Numbered from the stretch's first letter, positions 51,558 to 60,365 are shown. The stretch is 64,000 bases of DNA from Arthrobacter sp. KBS0702 (GCF_005937985.2 NZ_CP042172.1:2976001-3040000); one strand, 5' to 3'. The notes: a model not told the origin generated them from the sequence alone. Made by a program: numbers and translations.

Positions 51558-52312
51558 CAGATCGGCAATTTCACATCGGTTTGGAACCAGTACTGGAGCC
51601 CGGACACCCAGGCACCCCACACGCCGCTGGCCATCAGCAGGCCGAGCACAATCAGGATGCCACCGCCGGTGCGCTGGATGGCGAGCCGGTGCTTGCGGAA
51701 GAAGGACATCACGCCCATGCCGCGGCGCACGGCCAAGGCGATCAGCAGGAAGGGAATCCCCAGCCCCAGGCTATACACGAAGGCCAGGAGGGCGCCCTTC
51801 GCCGCGGAGGATCCGCCGGAAAGGCTTAGGAGCTGGACGGCAGAGTAGGTCGGTCCGATGCATGGCGCCCAGCCCAGGCCGAAGGTGATACCCAGCAGGG
51901 GCGCTCCCCACAGACCGGCTGGCGGTTTGGCATGGATCTTCGCGTCGCGCTGCAGCCAGGAGAAACCGCCCAGGAACACGATGCCCATGATGATCACCAG
52001 CACACCCAGCAGCTGCGTGATCCACCCGTTCTGTGAGCCGGTGATCAGGGTCCCGAGCTGGCCGAAGGCCCCGCCAAGGAGGACGAAGATCACCGAGAAT
52101 CCGAGGACGAACAGCCCGATGCCCGCCAGCATCCGGCCGCGCTTCTGCTTCTGCAGGTCGACGCCGGTCAGTCCCGTCACGTAGCCAAGGTAGCCGGGCA
52201 CCAGCGGCAGCACGCACGGCGAGAGGAAGGAGACGAGTCCGGCCAGCAGCGCCACCGGGATGGCGAGCAGCAGCGACCCGCTCAGGATGGCTTCGGCGAA
52301 GGGGCTGTTCAC
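51557..52312 (-). CDS. ccdA: Thiol-disulfide electron carrier CcdA
   Basis: A 251-residue six-helix membrane protein. The first catalytic Cys is in FLSPCVLPLVPGYLGYVTG and the second in GLGWAPCIGPTYSAV. CcdA brings reducing power across the membrane to keep apocytochrome c thiols and ResA reduced. It is 16 bases after the resA stop in the same operon. Confidence 0.94.
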   Translation of the reverse strand: MNSPFAEAILSGSLLLAIPVALLAGLVSFLSPCVLPLVPGYLGYVTGLTGVDLQKQKRGRMLAGIGLFVLGFSVIFVLLGGAFGQLGTLITGSQNGWITQLLGVLVIIMGIVFLGGFSWLQRDAKIHAKPPAGLWGAPLLGITFGLGWAPCIGPTYSAVQLLSLSGGSSAAKGALLAFVYSLGLGIPFLLIALAVRRGMGVMSFFRKHRLAIQRTGGGILIVLGLLMASGVWGAWVSGLQYWFQTDVKLPI

Positions 52313-52328
52313 GGCGTCGTCTACTCCA

Positions 52329-52940
52329 CTACTCGGCCACGGCGGCGGCGATAAGGGACTTGAGGGTGCCCTTCTGGATTTCGCCGAGCACCCGGGACGC
52401 GACCCGGCCCTGCTTGTCGAGCACCAGCGTGGTGGGAACCGCGCCCGGCGGAACCAGACCGGAGACGGCCAGCAGAACCGCCCCGTCCTTGTCGTTGAAG
52501 CTCGGGTAGCTCAGGTTGAACGTCTTGTCGAAGGCTTCGGCCGTGGCCTTTTCATCGCGCAGGTTGACGCCGAAGAACTGCACGCCCTGGGCCTTGAACT
52601 CCTGGTGCAGCGCCTCCAGCGAGGGTGCCTCCACCCGGCACGGGGCGCAGGCGGCGAACCAGAAGTTGAGCACCGTGACCTTGCCGGAGAAGTCCGACGC
52701 CGTCACTGCGGTCCCGTCGAACAGCGTCCCCTTGATCTCCACGGGTTTTTTCCGGTCGGCGACGGCGAATTCGGTCACCGAGCCGTCGCCGGCGACGTAG
52801 TTCTTGTTGTCCCCCGCCTTGGCCTGCTTGGCGAGGTCGTCTTCCTGGGCGCAGCCGGACAGTCCCAGCATGCCGGCAAGGGCCGCGCCGCCGGCGGTGA
52901 GGACGCTGCGGCGGGTCAGCCTGGGGTCGTTCCCGAACAT
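52329..52940 (-). CDS. resA: TlpA/ResA-like thioredoxin lipoprotein
   Basis: A 203-residue protein with a Tat-type lipoprotein signal: RRSVLTAGG, hydrophobic stretch and lipobox LSGC (Cys near residue 30). The thioredoxin-like domain has FWFAACAPCRVEAPSLEALH (CxxC) and FFGVNLRDEKATAEAF. It should reduce apocytochrome c haem-binding cysteines. The start at 52940 lies two bases after the phosphatase stop. Confidence 0.9.
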   Translation of the reverse strand: MFGNDPRLTRRSVLTAGGAALAGMLGLSGCAQEDDLAKQAKAGDNKNYVAGDGSVTEFAVADRKKPVEIKGTLFDGTAVTASDFSGKVTVLNFWFAACAPCRVEAPSLEALHQEFKAQGVQFFGVNLRDEKATAEAFDKTFNLSYPSFNDKDGAVLLAVSGLVPPGAVPTTLVLDKQGRVASRVLGEIQKGTLKSLIAAAVAE

Positions 52941-52942
52941 AC

Positions 52943-53608
52943 TCAAGCCCCCGGGGTGCTGGAGGCACCCGGCAGGAGGGCGGCTGCCGGCTCGCGGTAG
53001 TCGACGCGCAGCAGTTGCCCGGCGTCGTCGAATACCAGCGACGTGAGGGAGGTGAGCGTGCATTCACGCTTCCGCGGGTCGTGCCACAGCGGCCTGCCTT
53101 CGGCGCTGAGCCGGGTGGCCCAGATGGGCAGCTGGTGGCTGACCAGGATCGCCTCAGCACCGTCGCCGCCCAGCTCGATGGCCCGCAACCGTGCGTCCTG
53201 CACCGCGGCGGTTACCCGCGCGGCCTGCTCCTTGTACGGCTCGCCCCAGGACGGCCGGAGCGGGTTGCGCAGCATCGGCCAGTGCTTCGGCCTGAGGATT
53301 TCGGCCTTTGAAACCCGGATCCCCTGGAAGTAATTGGCGGCCTCGATAATCCGGTCCTCAGTGACGATGTCCAAGTTGAGGGCCTCCGAGATCGGCTGGG
53401 CCGTTTCCTGGGCGCGGGTCAGCGGGGAGGCTGCGAGATGCACGATCTTGGCCCCCTGGGCGGCGCGTTCACTGAAGTGCCCGGCAAGGGTCCGGGCCAT
53501 CTCCCGGCCGAGTTCGGAGAGGTGGAACTCAGGCAGCCGTCCGTATAGGACGCCGTCGGGGTTATGGACCTCGCCGTGGCGGAGCAGATGAACGGTGGCT
53601 TGGGGCAT
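52943..53608 (-). CDS. Histidine phosphatase family protein (phosphoglycerate mutase-like)
   Basis: A 221-residue protein with the phospho-His motif LLRHGEVHN, the second motif ASPLTRAQETAQPI and the late HQLPIW region (His in VSHQLP). The start at 53608 follows the family N-terminus. Genes of this kind commonly precede resA in actinobacteria. It may be a phosphatase of small phosphoesters, but it is not a glycolytic enzyme by context. Confidence 0.85.
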   Translation of the reverse strand: MPQATVHLLRHGEVHNPDGVLYGRLPEFHLSELGREMARTLAGHFSERAAQGAKIVHLAASPLTRAQETAQPISEALNLDIVTEDRIIEAANYFQGIRVSKAEILRPKHWPMLRNPLRPSWGEPYKEQAARVTAAVQDARLRAIELGGDGAEAILVSHQLPIWATRLSAEGRPLWHDPRKRECTLTSLTSLVFDDAGQLLRVDYREPAAALLPGASSTPGA

Positions 53609-53739
53609 GTGTACCAGTTTCTCAAAGGGCAGGGGCAATGACGAAATCTTCTACAAGGAGTAGAACTGAAACTTTTTGAGAAATGTTCCCCGGCGGCGGA
53701 ATAAAAGATGCAAATGCATGTTTATACTGGGTGAAGCAG

Positions 53740-53759
53740 TTAGTTGAGACTTCAACCAA
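53740..53759. promoter_or_regulatory. MarR-like palindrome upstream of yceI
   Basis: TTAGTTGAGA and CTTCAACCAA pair over about seven of ten positions, a form often bound by MarR-family proteins. It follows an A+T-rich stretch (53700-53735). Together with the rest of 53609-53822 this is the promoter region of yceI. No MarR gene is seen nearby. Confidence 0.5.
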
Positions 53760-53822
53760 TGAGGCCGCGACCGACGATCAGATGAACTTCCGCAAGACCC
53801 ACCCGACTCAAGGAGAAACACC

Positions 53823-54371
53823 ATGGCACTTCCCGCAAACCTCACCACCGGCACCTGGACGCTCGACTCCTCGCACAGCGAAATCGGCTTCACCGTCCGC
53901 CACGCGGGCATCAGCAAGGTCCGCGGCCAGTTCAAGGAAGCCGATGCAACCCTGGACCTCGCCGAGAACGTCGCCGACTCCAAGGTGAACGCCACCATCA
54001 AGACCGCGAGCTTCGACTCCGGTGACGCCAACCGCGACGGCCACGTCCGCGGCGAGGACTTCTTTGACGTCGAGAAGTTCCCGGAGATCTCCTTTGTCTC
54101 CAACGCGATCGTCCCCAAGGGCGATGCCTACGAACTGCAGGGCGACCTGACTATCAAGGGTGTCACCCGCCCGGTGGCCCTGGAGACCGAGCTCAACGGT
54201 GTTGCCGTTGATCCGTTCGGCAACACCCGGGCCGGCCTGACCGCCGAGACGACGATCAGCCGCAAGGACTTCGGCCTGACCTGGAACGCCGTCCTCGAAG
54301 CCGGCGGCGTGCTGGTCAGCGACAAGGTTGCCATCAACCTCGAACTGGCCTTCATCGCCCCCGCAGCCTAG
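53823..54371 (+). CDS. YceI family lipid-binding-like protein
   Basis: A 182-residue lipocalin-like protein. WTLDSSHSEIGFTVRHAGISKVRG, the segment GDANRDGHVRGEDFFDVEKFPEISF and the C-terminal VSDKVAINLELAF are complete YceI signatures. No signal peptide is present, so unlike E. coli YceI it should be cytosolic. AAGGAG precedes the ATG. Related proteins bind polyprenyl or fatty ligands. Confidence 0.93.
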   Translation: MALPANLTTGTWTLDSSHSEIGFTVRHAGISKVRGQFKEADATLDLAENVADSKVNATIKTASFDSGDANRDGHVRGEDFFDVEKFPEISFVSNAIVPKGDAYELQGDLTIKGVTRPVALETELNGVAVDPFGNTRAGLTAETTISRKDFGLTWNAVLEAGGVLVSDKVAINLELAFIAPAA

Positions 54372-54425
54372 TCCCGCCTCCGCAAGAAGCGGACAGGCTG
54401 TTCCGGCCCTCGCCGGAGACCCGGC

Positions 54426-54463
54426 AAGCACCCCGCGCCATCCACGGATGGGGCGGGGTGCTT
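54426..54463 (+). terminator. Hairpin terminator after yceI
   Basis: An 11-base arm (54426-54436) matches its reverse complement at 54453-54463, with further pairing inside. The 3' side ends in CTTTGCTT rather than a full T-run. Confidence 0.75.
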
Positions 54464-54516
54464 TGCTTAACCGGGGCCGCTGGAAAGCACTGAGGCCGCG
54501 GTCTAAAGTGAAATTC

Positions 54517-55137
54517 ATGAGCACTACCGGCGACGCCCCCGAACCCGAGCAGCCGGATGACAATTCCCAGGATCAGGGCCGTGTCCCGCCGGAACCCGGG
54601 CAGCCCGGCGCGGAGCAGCCTGAACCCGGGCAGCCGGGCGGGCCCGGGTTGCCCGCCGGCTCCCGTTTCCGGGTGCCGGCGCACCGGCCGCGGACGTTCA
54701 ACGAAGTCCTGCCCTTGGGTGGCTATTCCGGGATGTTCACCGTCCCGGCGATGCCCACGGAGCTGACAATCTCCTATTGGGTGTGGGTGATCGGCGGCCT
54801 GCTGGGCCTGCTCGCAGGGGTGATCGGGCTCTTCGGCGCGCTCGTGCTGTTTGTGGTCTCGCCACCGGCGGGGATTCTGCTCCTGCTGTTGGTTCTGGTC
54901 GCCCTCGCGCTGGCCGGTGCCCAGATCACGCTCGCGATGAAGATGAAGGAGGGCTGGGAATGGGCGCGCTTCGCCCTGACCATCGCCGCCGGCGTCAGCC
55001 TGGTGCTCGCAGCCGTGAGTGCCGGCGTGGCTGGCGGCGGCAGCTGGCCGGGTTTCCTCATCAGCCTGGCCGCGACCGTGCTGATGTGGATGCCCAACTC
55101 CCAGCCGTGGTTCTCCGCGGAGAATGGCCGGTTCTAG
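54517..55137 (+). CDS. Pro-rich membrane protein of unknown function
   Basis: A 206-residue protein. The first 65 residues are Pro/Glu/Gln/Gly-rich (several PEPGQPG-like units), then three to four helices (YWVWVIGGLLGLLAGVIGLF, LLLLLVLVALALAGAQI, FALTIAAGVSLVLAAVSAGV) and a short end. The start is ATG 54517. The layout, Pro-rich cytosolic tail plus helical domain, resembles the next gene, though the sequences are not clearly related. Confidence 0.75.
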   Translation: MSTTGDAPEPEQPDDNSQDQGRVPPEPGQPGAEQPEPGQPGGPGLPAGSRFRVPAHRPRTFNEVLPLGGYSGMFTVPAMPTELTISYWVWVIGGLLGLLAGVIGLFGALVLFVVSPPAGILLLLLVLVALALAGAQITLAMKMKEGWEWARFALTIAAGVSLVLAAVSAGVAGGGSWPGFLISLAATVLMWMPNSQPWFSAENGRF

Positions 55138-55363
55138 GCCTCGGCCAAGTGAAGGGATCTCGGCCCGGGCCAGGTCCCCACCGCCGGGTCCGAATGTTGA
55201 GCCCGCTGGCCCCTGCGTCGCGCGGAAATGCGGCTGAGAATACCGCTGCCGAATCACCCAAACCGCCGCGGGCCCGGGGTACGGTGGAGTTAAACCACGC
55301 TGGGGGCAGGTTTTAGGCACTGGTCCCGGTAGTCCAACCCGCCATCGAATGCAAAGGACCGCC

Positions 55364-56227
55364 ATGAGTAACCCGCCAGTCGAGCCTTCCGGTCCGGAGG
55401 GACCCGAGTCGGGCAAGCAGGCTCCGCAGTACGGCCAGAACGCGCCCCAGTACGGCCAGCAGCCGCCGGCGCCGCAATACGGCCAGCAGGGCCCGCAGTA
55501 CGGCCAAAACGCGCCCCAGTACGGCCAGCAGGCCCCGGCTTACGGTCAGGGCCAGTACGGCCAGCAGGCCCCGGCTTACGGTCAGGGCCAGTTCGGCCAG
55601 CAGCCGCCGGCTTACGGCCAAAACGCGCCCCAGTTCGGCCAGCAGCCGCCGGCTTACGGACAGGGCCAGTTCGGCCAGAGCCCCTACGGCCAGTCGCCGT
55701 ACGGGCAGTACCCCTCGGAGCTCCCCACCGGGGGCGCCGGGGCCCGGCCGTCCCAGCTTGACCTGGCCTTCTGGCTCATCATCGGCGCGGGCGTGCTTTC
55801 CCTCATCAACAGCCTGGTTGTTTCCTTCTCCGGGGCCGGGTACTTCGAGACCGCCATGCAGCAGGCGGCCGCCCAGCAGGGCCGCAGGCTCACGGCGGAC
55901 GACCTCGGTGCGATGCGCACCATCATCCCGGTCAGCGGCGTCATCGGCGGCCTGATTTCCTTCGGGCTCTACTCCCTGGTAGCTTTCCCGGTCCGCAAGG
56001 GCAAGAACTGGGCCCGCATCCTGGGGACCGTCTTTGCCGCGTTCTCGCTTCTGGGCCTCTTTGGCGGCATGTTCGCCTTCGGCGTCCTGTCCGGCGTCCT
56101 GCAGCTCGTCGTGATTCTGATGGGCGTGGCCGGCATCGTGATCCTGTACCTGCCGACGGTGGCTCCGTACTTCCAGAAGCAGCAGCCCTTCGCCAACCCG
56201 TATTCGCAGAACCCTTACGGCCGCTAG
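55364..56227 (+). CDS. Membrane protein with YGQ-rich low-complexity N-terminus
   Basis: A 287-residue protein. Residues about 18-125 are a repeat region built from QYGQ, AYGQ and QFGQ units with Pro, Gln, Asn and Gly, containing no acidic or basic residues over long runs. Four helices follow (FWLIIGAGVLSLINSLVV, SGVIGGLISFGLYSLVAFPV, RILGTVFAAFSLLGLFGG, VLQLVVILMGVAGIVILYL), and the C-terminus again has NPYSQNPYGR. AAAGGA precedes the ATG at 55364. Function unknown. Confidence 0.8.
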   Translation: MSNPPVEPSGPEGPESGKQAPQYGQNAPQYGQQPPAPQYGQQGPQYGQNAPQYGQQAPAYGQGQYGQQAPAYGQGQFGQQPPAYGQNAPQFGQQPPAYGQGQFGQSPYGQSPYGQYPSELPTGGAGARPSQLDLAFWLIIGAGVLSLINSLVVSFSGAGYFETAMQQAAAQQGRRLTADDLGAMRTIIPVSGVIGGLISFGLYSLVAFPVRKGKNWARILGTVFAAFSLLGLFGGMFAFGVLSGVLQLVVILMGVAGIVILYLPTVAPYFQKQQPFANPYSQNPYGR

Positions 56228-56273
56228 TCCAGGGCCCCGCCAACGGGCGCAGCATCCGGACCGCCGACGGAAT

Positions 56274-57002
56274 CTAGTCGGCGTCTTCCGGGTCCTGCGC
56301 TCGTTGTGCGTGGTAGGCGAGGATCTGCAGTTCGGTGGCCATATCCACCTTGCGCAGGTTTACTCCCGGCGGGACCTGCAGCATGACCGGGGCAAAGCTG
56401 AGGATGCTGCGCACGCCCGCGGCCACCACCCGGTCGCACACGCCCTGCGCCACCGCCGCGGGGAGGGCCAGCACCACCATATTGGCGCCGGTGCGGTGCA
56501 GCACGGCTTCGAGGTCGGCGGCGTCGCTCACCCGCAGCCAGCCCACCTCGCTGCCCACCACCATCTGGTCGGCGTCGAAAATCGCCACGATGTCAAAGCC
56601 CCGGGATTCGAACCCGCCGTACCGGGCGAGTGCCTTGCCGAGGTTGCCGGCGCCGACGATCGCGACCTTCCAGTCGCGGGTCAGGCCCAGCGCGGCGGCA
56701 ATATGACGGTTCAGGTACTGGACTTCATAGCCCACGCCCCGGGTTCCGTAAGAGCCAACGTAAGAGAGGTCCTTGCGGAGCGTGGAGGAGCTGACGCCGG
56801 AGGCCTCGGCCAGCGACTCGGAGGAAACCCGGTCCACGCCCTCAGCCAGCAGGGTCGTCAGGGCGCGCAGGTAGATCGTCAGCCGGGCCACGGCCGCGGG
56901 CGGGATCTGCTTGGCCGCAGTCCCGGCTCCCCCGGGCAGGGCGTCGGGTGATGAATCCAGCGAGGTCACTATCTGCTCCGTTGCGTCGCGTTGTGACTCC
57001 AC
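56274..57002 (-). CDS. rex: Redox-sensing transcriptional repressor Rex
   Basis: A 242-residue regulator. The N-terminal winged helix has IPPAAVARLTIYLRAL and LAEASGVSSSTLRKDLSYVG; the Rossmann NAD(H)-binding domain has KVAIVGAGNLGKALA; the C-terminal swap helix follows. Rex represses respiratory and fermentation genes when NADH is low and is released by NADH. It fits the nearby cytochrome c and menaquinone genes, but no Rex site was confirmed by eye. The start has no close alternative. Confidence 0.93.
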   Translation of the reverse strand: MESQRDATEQIVTSLDSSPDALPGGAGTAAKQIPPAAVARLTIYLRALTTLLAEGVDRVSSESLAEASGVSSSTLRKDLSYVGSYGTRGVGYEVQYLNRHIAAALGLTRDWKVAIVGAGNLGKALARYGGFESRGFDIVAIFDADQMVVGSEVGWLRVSDAADLEAVLHRTGANMVVLALPAAVAQGVCDRVVAAGVRSILSFAPVMLQVPPGVNLRKVDMATELQILAYHAQRAQDPEDAD

Positions 57003-57071
57003 TCTAGAGCCCCCGCAGTTCGGGCCACAAAGCAGGCGCCGGCTGCCCCGCGGGCCCGGGTCCGGGCGCGC

Positions 57072-57344
57072 TCAGGCGGGACGCTCCAGTGCCCGCCGCA
57101 GGGTCCTGGCCAGCCGTACCTCGTCGATCCGCCAGAAATCCCGCTGGACGCCGTCCACTAGCAGCACGGGAATCTCTTCGGCGAAGCGCTCGCGCAGCTC
57201 GGCGTCGTCGTCGATTGACCGCTCCGACCAGCCCAGCCCCAGCGCGGCAGTCACACGGCCGACGGCGTCGCGCGCGTCGGCGCAGAGGTGGCAGTCAGCC
57301 TTGGTGATGAGGACTACTTCGGGAGGGGACGCGGGTGTGGCCAT
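57072..57344 (-). CDS. Glutaredoxin-like protein
   Basis: A 90-residue thioredoxin-fold protein with the redox motif CHLC in LITKADCHLCADARDAV and the cis-Pro in EIPVLLVDGV. Length is standard for this glutaredoxin-like (DUF836) type. It is 69 bases upstream of rex on the same strand and may share its transcript. Cytosolic disulfide reduction is likely; partner unknown. Confidence 0.88.
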   Translation of the reverse strand: MATPASPPEVVLITKADCHLCADARDAVGRVTAALGLGWSERSIDDDAELRERFAEEIPVLLVDGVQRDFWRIDEVRLARTLRRALERPA

Positions 57345-57506
57345 GGATCCACCGTAGCCCGGCGCGCCGCCCGACGTCGACGCGTCCGGTTCAGCATCAC
57401 GATTCGGGGCGTGCTCCGTCCCGTGTGCCGTTCCGGGCCCGGTCCCAGGCGGTGCGGCGGGGGCCGATTGCGCGTGGGAATCCCCGGCATTGACTAGACT
57501 CGGTGC

Positions 57507-58325
57507 ATGCCCGAGGAGAAGATCGTCGCCGCGGCCACGAGGCCGGTTGCGTCAGCGCAGCACGGCGAGGCCGCTTTCTTCGACGTCGATAACACCCTCA
57601 TGCGGGGAGCGAGCCTGTTCCACGTGGCCCGAAAGATGTACCAGCGCGGGGCGTTCACAATCCCGCAGGCAGCCGGTTTTGCCTGGAAACAGCTGATGTT
57701 CGTGTTCCGCGGCGAAAACATCGACGACGTCCACGCTGTCCGCGACACCGCCCTGAGCCTGGCCTCGGGTTTCACCGTGGAGGACATCGCGGCCCTCGGC
57801 GAGGAGGTCTACGACGAGATGATCGAGTCGCGGATCTGGCCCGGCACCAAGGCGCTGGCCGAACAACACCTGCGCATGGGCCGCCCGGTCTGGCTCGTTA
57901 CGGCCACCCCGATCGAAGTCGCCACCGTGATCTCCACCCGGTTGGGCCTGACCGGCGCGCTCGGCACCGTCGGCGAAATCCGCGACGGCTCCTACACCGG
58001 ACGGCTCGTGGGCGAGATTCTGCACGGGCCGGCCAAGGCCGTGGCCGTCCGTGGGATCGCCGAGGCCGAGGGCCTGGACCTGAACCGCTGCTGGGCCTAC
58101 AGCGACTCGCACAACGACATTCCGCTGCTGAGCATGGTGGGCCACCCCGTGGCCATCAACCCCGATGCCCGGCTGCGCCGCCACGCACGCGAACACAACT
58201 GGCCGGTCTACGACTTCCGGTCCGGACGCCGGGCGGCGACCCTGGGCCTCAAGGCCGCGACGGTGGGCGGGGCCGTCTACGGCCTCTGGCGGGGCTTCTC
58301 CCGCTTCCGCGGCCCGACGGTCTAG
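57507..58325 (+). CDS. HAD-IB family hydrolase (SerB-like)
   Basis: A 272-residue phosphatase of the HAD superfamily. Motif I is AFFDVDNTLMRG, motif II VWLVTATPIEV, and motif IV CWAYSDSHNDIPLLSMVG. A helical cap lies between I and II. The C-terminal 40 residues have a hydrophobic stretch (ATVGGAVYGLWRGF). Related actinobacterial proteins are annotated as phosphoserine phosphatase-like or lipid phosphatases; the substrate is uncertain. It is divergent from the glutaredoxin gene. Confidence 0.88.
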   Translation: MPEEKIVAAATRPVASAQHGEAAFFDVDNTLMRGASLFHVARKMYQRGAFTIPQAAGFAWKQLMFVFRGENIDDVHAVRDTALSLASGFTVEDIAALGEEVYDEMIESRIWPGTKALAEQHLRMGRPVWLVTATPIEVATVISTRLGLTGALGTVGEIRDGSYTGRLVGEILHGPAKAVAVRGIAEAEGLDLNRCWAYSDSHNDIPLLSMVGHPVAINPDARLRRHAREHNWPVYDFRSGRRAATLGLKAATVGGAVYGLWRGFSRFRGPTV

Positions 58326-58347
58326 CCGCCCTCGTCTGGGCAAAGAA

Positions 58348-58378
58348 AATGCCCGCTGCCGGAAAGGCAACGGGCATT
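58348..58378. terminator. Terminator hairpin between the HAD gene and bS22
   Basis: Arms AATGCCCG (58348-58355) and CGGGCATT (58371-58378), with an inner GCC/GGC pair. On the minus strand it is followed by TTTTCTTTG, so it best serves bS22, but it can also end the rightward HAD transcript. Confidence 0.8.
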
Positions 58379-58397
58379 GACGCTGGACGAAGTATCT

Positions 58398-58496
58398 CTA
58401 CTTCTTGTTGCGACGCTGGTGGCGCGTCTTGCGAAGCAGCTTGCGGTGCTTCTTCTTGGCCATACGCTTGCGACGCTTCTTAATAACTGAACCCAC
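58398..58496 (-). CDS. Small ribosomal subunit protein bS22 (AURKAIP1/COX24-type)
   Basis: A 32-residue basic protein, too short for usual gene finders. From a GTG at 58496 it reads MGSVIKKRRKRMAKKKHRKL and continues to RRNKK. The sequence is that of the short actinobacterial 30S protein bS22. AAGGA lies six bases before the start. The gene order rex, glutaredoxin, HAD, bS22, HTH is the usual actinobacterial one. An internal ATG (AKKKH) is an alternative start. Confidence 0.92.
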   Translation of the reverse strand: MGSVIKKRRKRMAKKKHRKLLRKTRHQRRNKK

Positions 58497-58690
58497 GAAA
58501 GTTCCTTACCGGCTAGATGCAGTACCTGCCCGTTGGGAAAGGTCCGCGGGCTAAGCAAGCGAACTGAACAACTGACAGGTTCTTACAATGACGTAAAACG
58601 TTCCTTAACAGGGTACCGCCTATCCGGGGCACACCACGACCGCAGGCCCCGCGAGGGGGTCTGCTGCGGCCCGGTGCGACAGCAGAAGAC

Positions 58691-58903
58691 TCAGGCCGTC
58701 TCAGTATGTCCGTCGACAACAGCACCCTTGAGGTACTGTTCGACGGCGTTTTCCGGAACCCGGTAAGAGCGGCCAAAGCGCACCGCCGGCATTTCGCCGG
58801 AGTGCACCAGGCGATACACGGTCATCTTTGATACCCGCATGACATCCGCGACCTCGGCCACGGTGAGAAAGCGCGCGTTGGAGAAGTTGGCCTCCGAAGA
58901 CAT
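58691..58903 (-). CDS. Small helix-turn-helix (excisionase/BldC-like) regulator
   Basis: A 70-residue MerR/excisionase-type DNA-binding protein: FLTVAEVADVMRVSKMTVYR, then LVHSGEMPAVRFGRSYRVPE with the wing, and AVEQYLKGA. It covers a single DNA-binding domain. Its location next to bS22 is conserved in actinobacteria, which makes a phage origin unlikely. BldC is the best-known relative; identity with it is not proven. The 194-base stretch 58497-58690 between it and bS22 shows no gene. Confidence 0.85.
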   Translation of the reverse strand: MSSEANFSNARFLTVAEVADVMRVSKMTVYRLVHSGEMPAVRFGRSYRVPENAVEQYLKGAVVDGHTETA

Positions 58904-59106
58904 TTCCCTTATTCCTTTTGCTCAAGCGAACGGCTGCCCCGTCTGAACGACATGGCGGTGTGCCGATGCTGAGCCATCAAACAACCATGTGCTAGATACT
59001 CTAGGGGTTCGTGGTGCCAATGTGAAAGGTTTCCGCAGGAATCTGTCAAGGATTTCCGCAGGAACTCTCCACCGGCCGACGTCGGGCCCGCCCGAATCCG
59101 GCCGCC

Positions 59107-60219
59107 TCAGCTCCGCGTGCGCCGGGTGCGCGCCGACGCCGCCAGCTGGCCGAGCACCGAGGCGGTAACATCCCAGTCCATGCAGGCGTCCGTGACGCTC
59201 TGGCCGTACACCAGTTCGTCCCTTCCGGCGGCATGGTCGGCGACGTCCAGGGCCTGCGCCCCGCCGACCAGGAAGCTTTCCAGCATGACGCCGGCGATGG
59301 CCGACGCGGAGGCGCCGCCGTCCTCGAGCTGGGCGCCGATCTCGAGCGCAACCTCGGCCTGCCGGTGGTGGTTCTTGCCACTGTTGGCGTGGGAAGCATC
59401 CACGATCAGCCGCGGGTTCAGCTGCCGGGCGGCGAGCCGGGCGGAGGCGTCCCCGACGTCGGCGGCGGAGAAGTTGGGCCCGTCGCTGCCGCCCCGAAGG
59501 ATGATGTGGGTATCCGGGTTGCCCGCGGTGCTCACGAGGGCGGCGCGCCCCTCGTCGTCGATCCCCAGGAACGCCTGGGCGGCGCCCGCTGCGCTGCAGG
59601 CGTCGAGCGCTACCTGCAGGCCGCCGTCCGTGCCGTTCTTGAAGCCGATCGGCATGGAGAGTCCGGAGGCGAGCTGGCGGTGGATCTGGCTTTCCGTGGT
59701 CCGGGCCCCGATGGCCCCCCAGGCCACGAGATCGGCCATGTATTGAGGGCTGATCGGTTCGAGGAATTCCGTGGCCGTGGGCAGCCCCAGGGCGGTGACC
59801 TGGCGCAGGAACTGGCGGGCGGCGCGCAGGCCGGCGGCAATGTCGTGGCTGCCGTCGAGCCGCGGGTCGTTGATCAGGCCCTTCCAGCCCACCGTGGTGC
59901 GCGGCTTCTCGAAGTACGTCCGCATGACGATCAGCAAGTCTTCGCGGTGGCGTTCGGCCTGGCTGACGAGGCGGCGGGCGTATTCCAGCCCCGCTTTCGG
60001 GTCGTGGATGGAGCACGGGCCGACGATCACCAGGAGCCGGTCATCAACGCCGTCCAGGATCGCGCGGACCTCGTCCCGGGCGCGTCCGACGACGTCCGAG
60101 CCACGCGCGTCCAGCGGGAACTCCGCGATCATTTCCTGCGGGGTGGGCAGCGCGGTGAATTCGCTAACCCGCAGGTTAGAGGTGGACTGCTGGCTGGCGG
60201 GGGCTGCTTCGATGCTCAT
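59107..60219 (-). CDS. aroG: 3-deoxy-7-phosphoheptulonate (DAHP) synthase, class I
   Basis: A 370-residue enzyme joining phosphoenolpyruvate and erythrose-4-phosphate, the first step to aromatic amino acids. It belongs to the E. coli AroFGH type: LLVIVGPCSIHDPKAGLEYA, YFEKPRTTVGWKGLINDP, IGFKNGTDGGLQVALDAC, DASHANSGKNHHRQ and ESFLVGGAQALD. The start at 60219 has AGGA upstream. The same frame is open further upstream, through a leader region with two hairpins and a short aromatic-rich peptide in another frame, suggesting attenuation. Confidence 0.95.
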   Translation of the reverse strand: MSIEAAPASQQSTSNLRVSEFTALPTPQEMIAEFPLDARGSDVVGRARDEVRAILDGVDDRLLVIVGPCSIHDPKAGLEYARRLVSQAERHREDLLIVMRTYFEKPRTTVGWKGLINDPRLDGSHDIAAGLRAARQFLRQVTALGLPTATEFLEPISPQYMADLVAWGAIGARTTESQIHRQLASGLSMPIGFKNGTDGGLQVALDACSAAGAAQAFLGIDDEGRAALVSTAGNPDTHIILRGGSDGPNFSAADVGDASARLAARQLNPRLIVDASHANSGKNHHRQAEVALEIGAQLEDGGASASAIAGVMLESFLVGGAQALDVADHAAGRDELVYGQSVTDACMDWDVTASVLGQLAASARTRRTRS

Positions 60220-60282
60220 GGTTCGGGTCCTGTTCCGGGGTGCGGAGCGGGCCCTGATCAGAACCCGCCGGAAAAATGGCGA

Positions 60283-60365
60283 AGGGCAGAGAATGATCTC
60301 TGCCCTGTTGGCTCTGAAGGTGTGTGGATGCGTGTCAGTTAGACGCGGGCCCCTCCAGAGCCAAC
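60283..60365 (-). promoter_or_regulatory. Putative attenuator of aroG: two hairpins
   Basis: On the minus strand, segment 60365-60352 pairs with 60320-60307 over 14 positions (13 Watson-Crick and one G-U). Next comes a terminator-like stem with 10-bp arms (60306-60297 and 60292-60283, loop four), followed seven bases later by UUUUU (60276-60272). The first stem contains the stop codon of the leader peptide in its loop. The two stems do not clearly exclude each other, so the mechanism is unproven. Confidence 0.6.
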
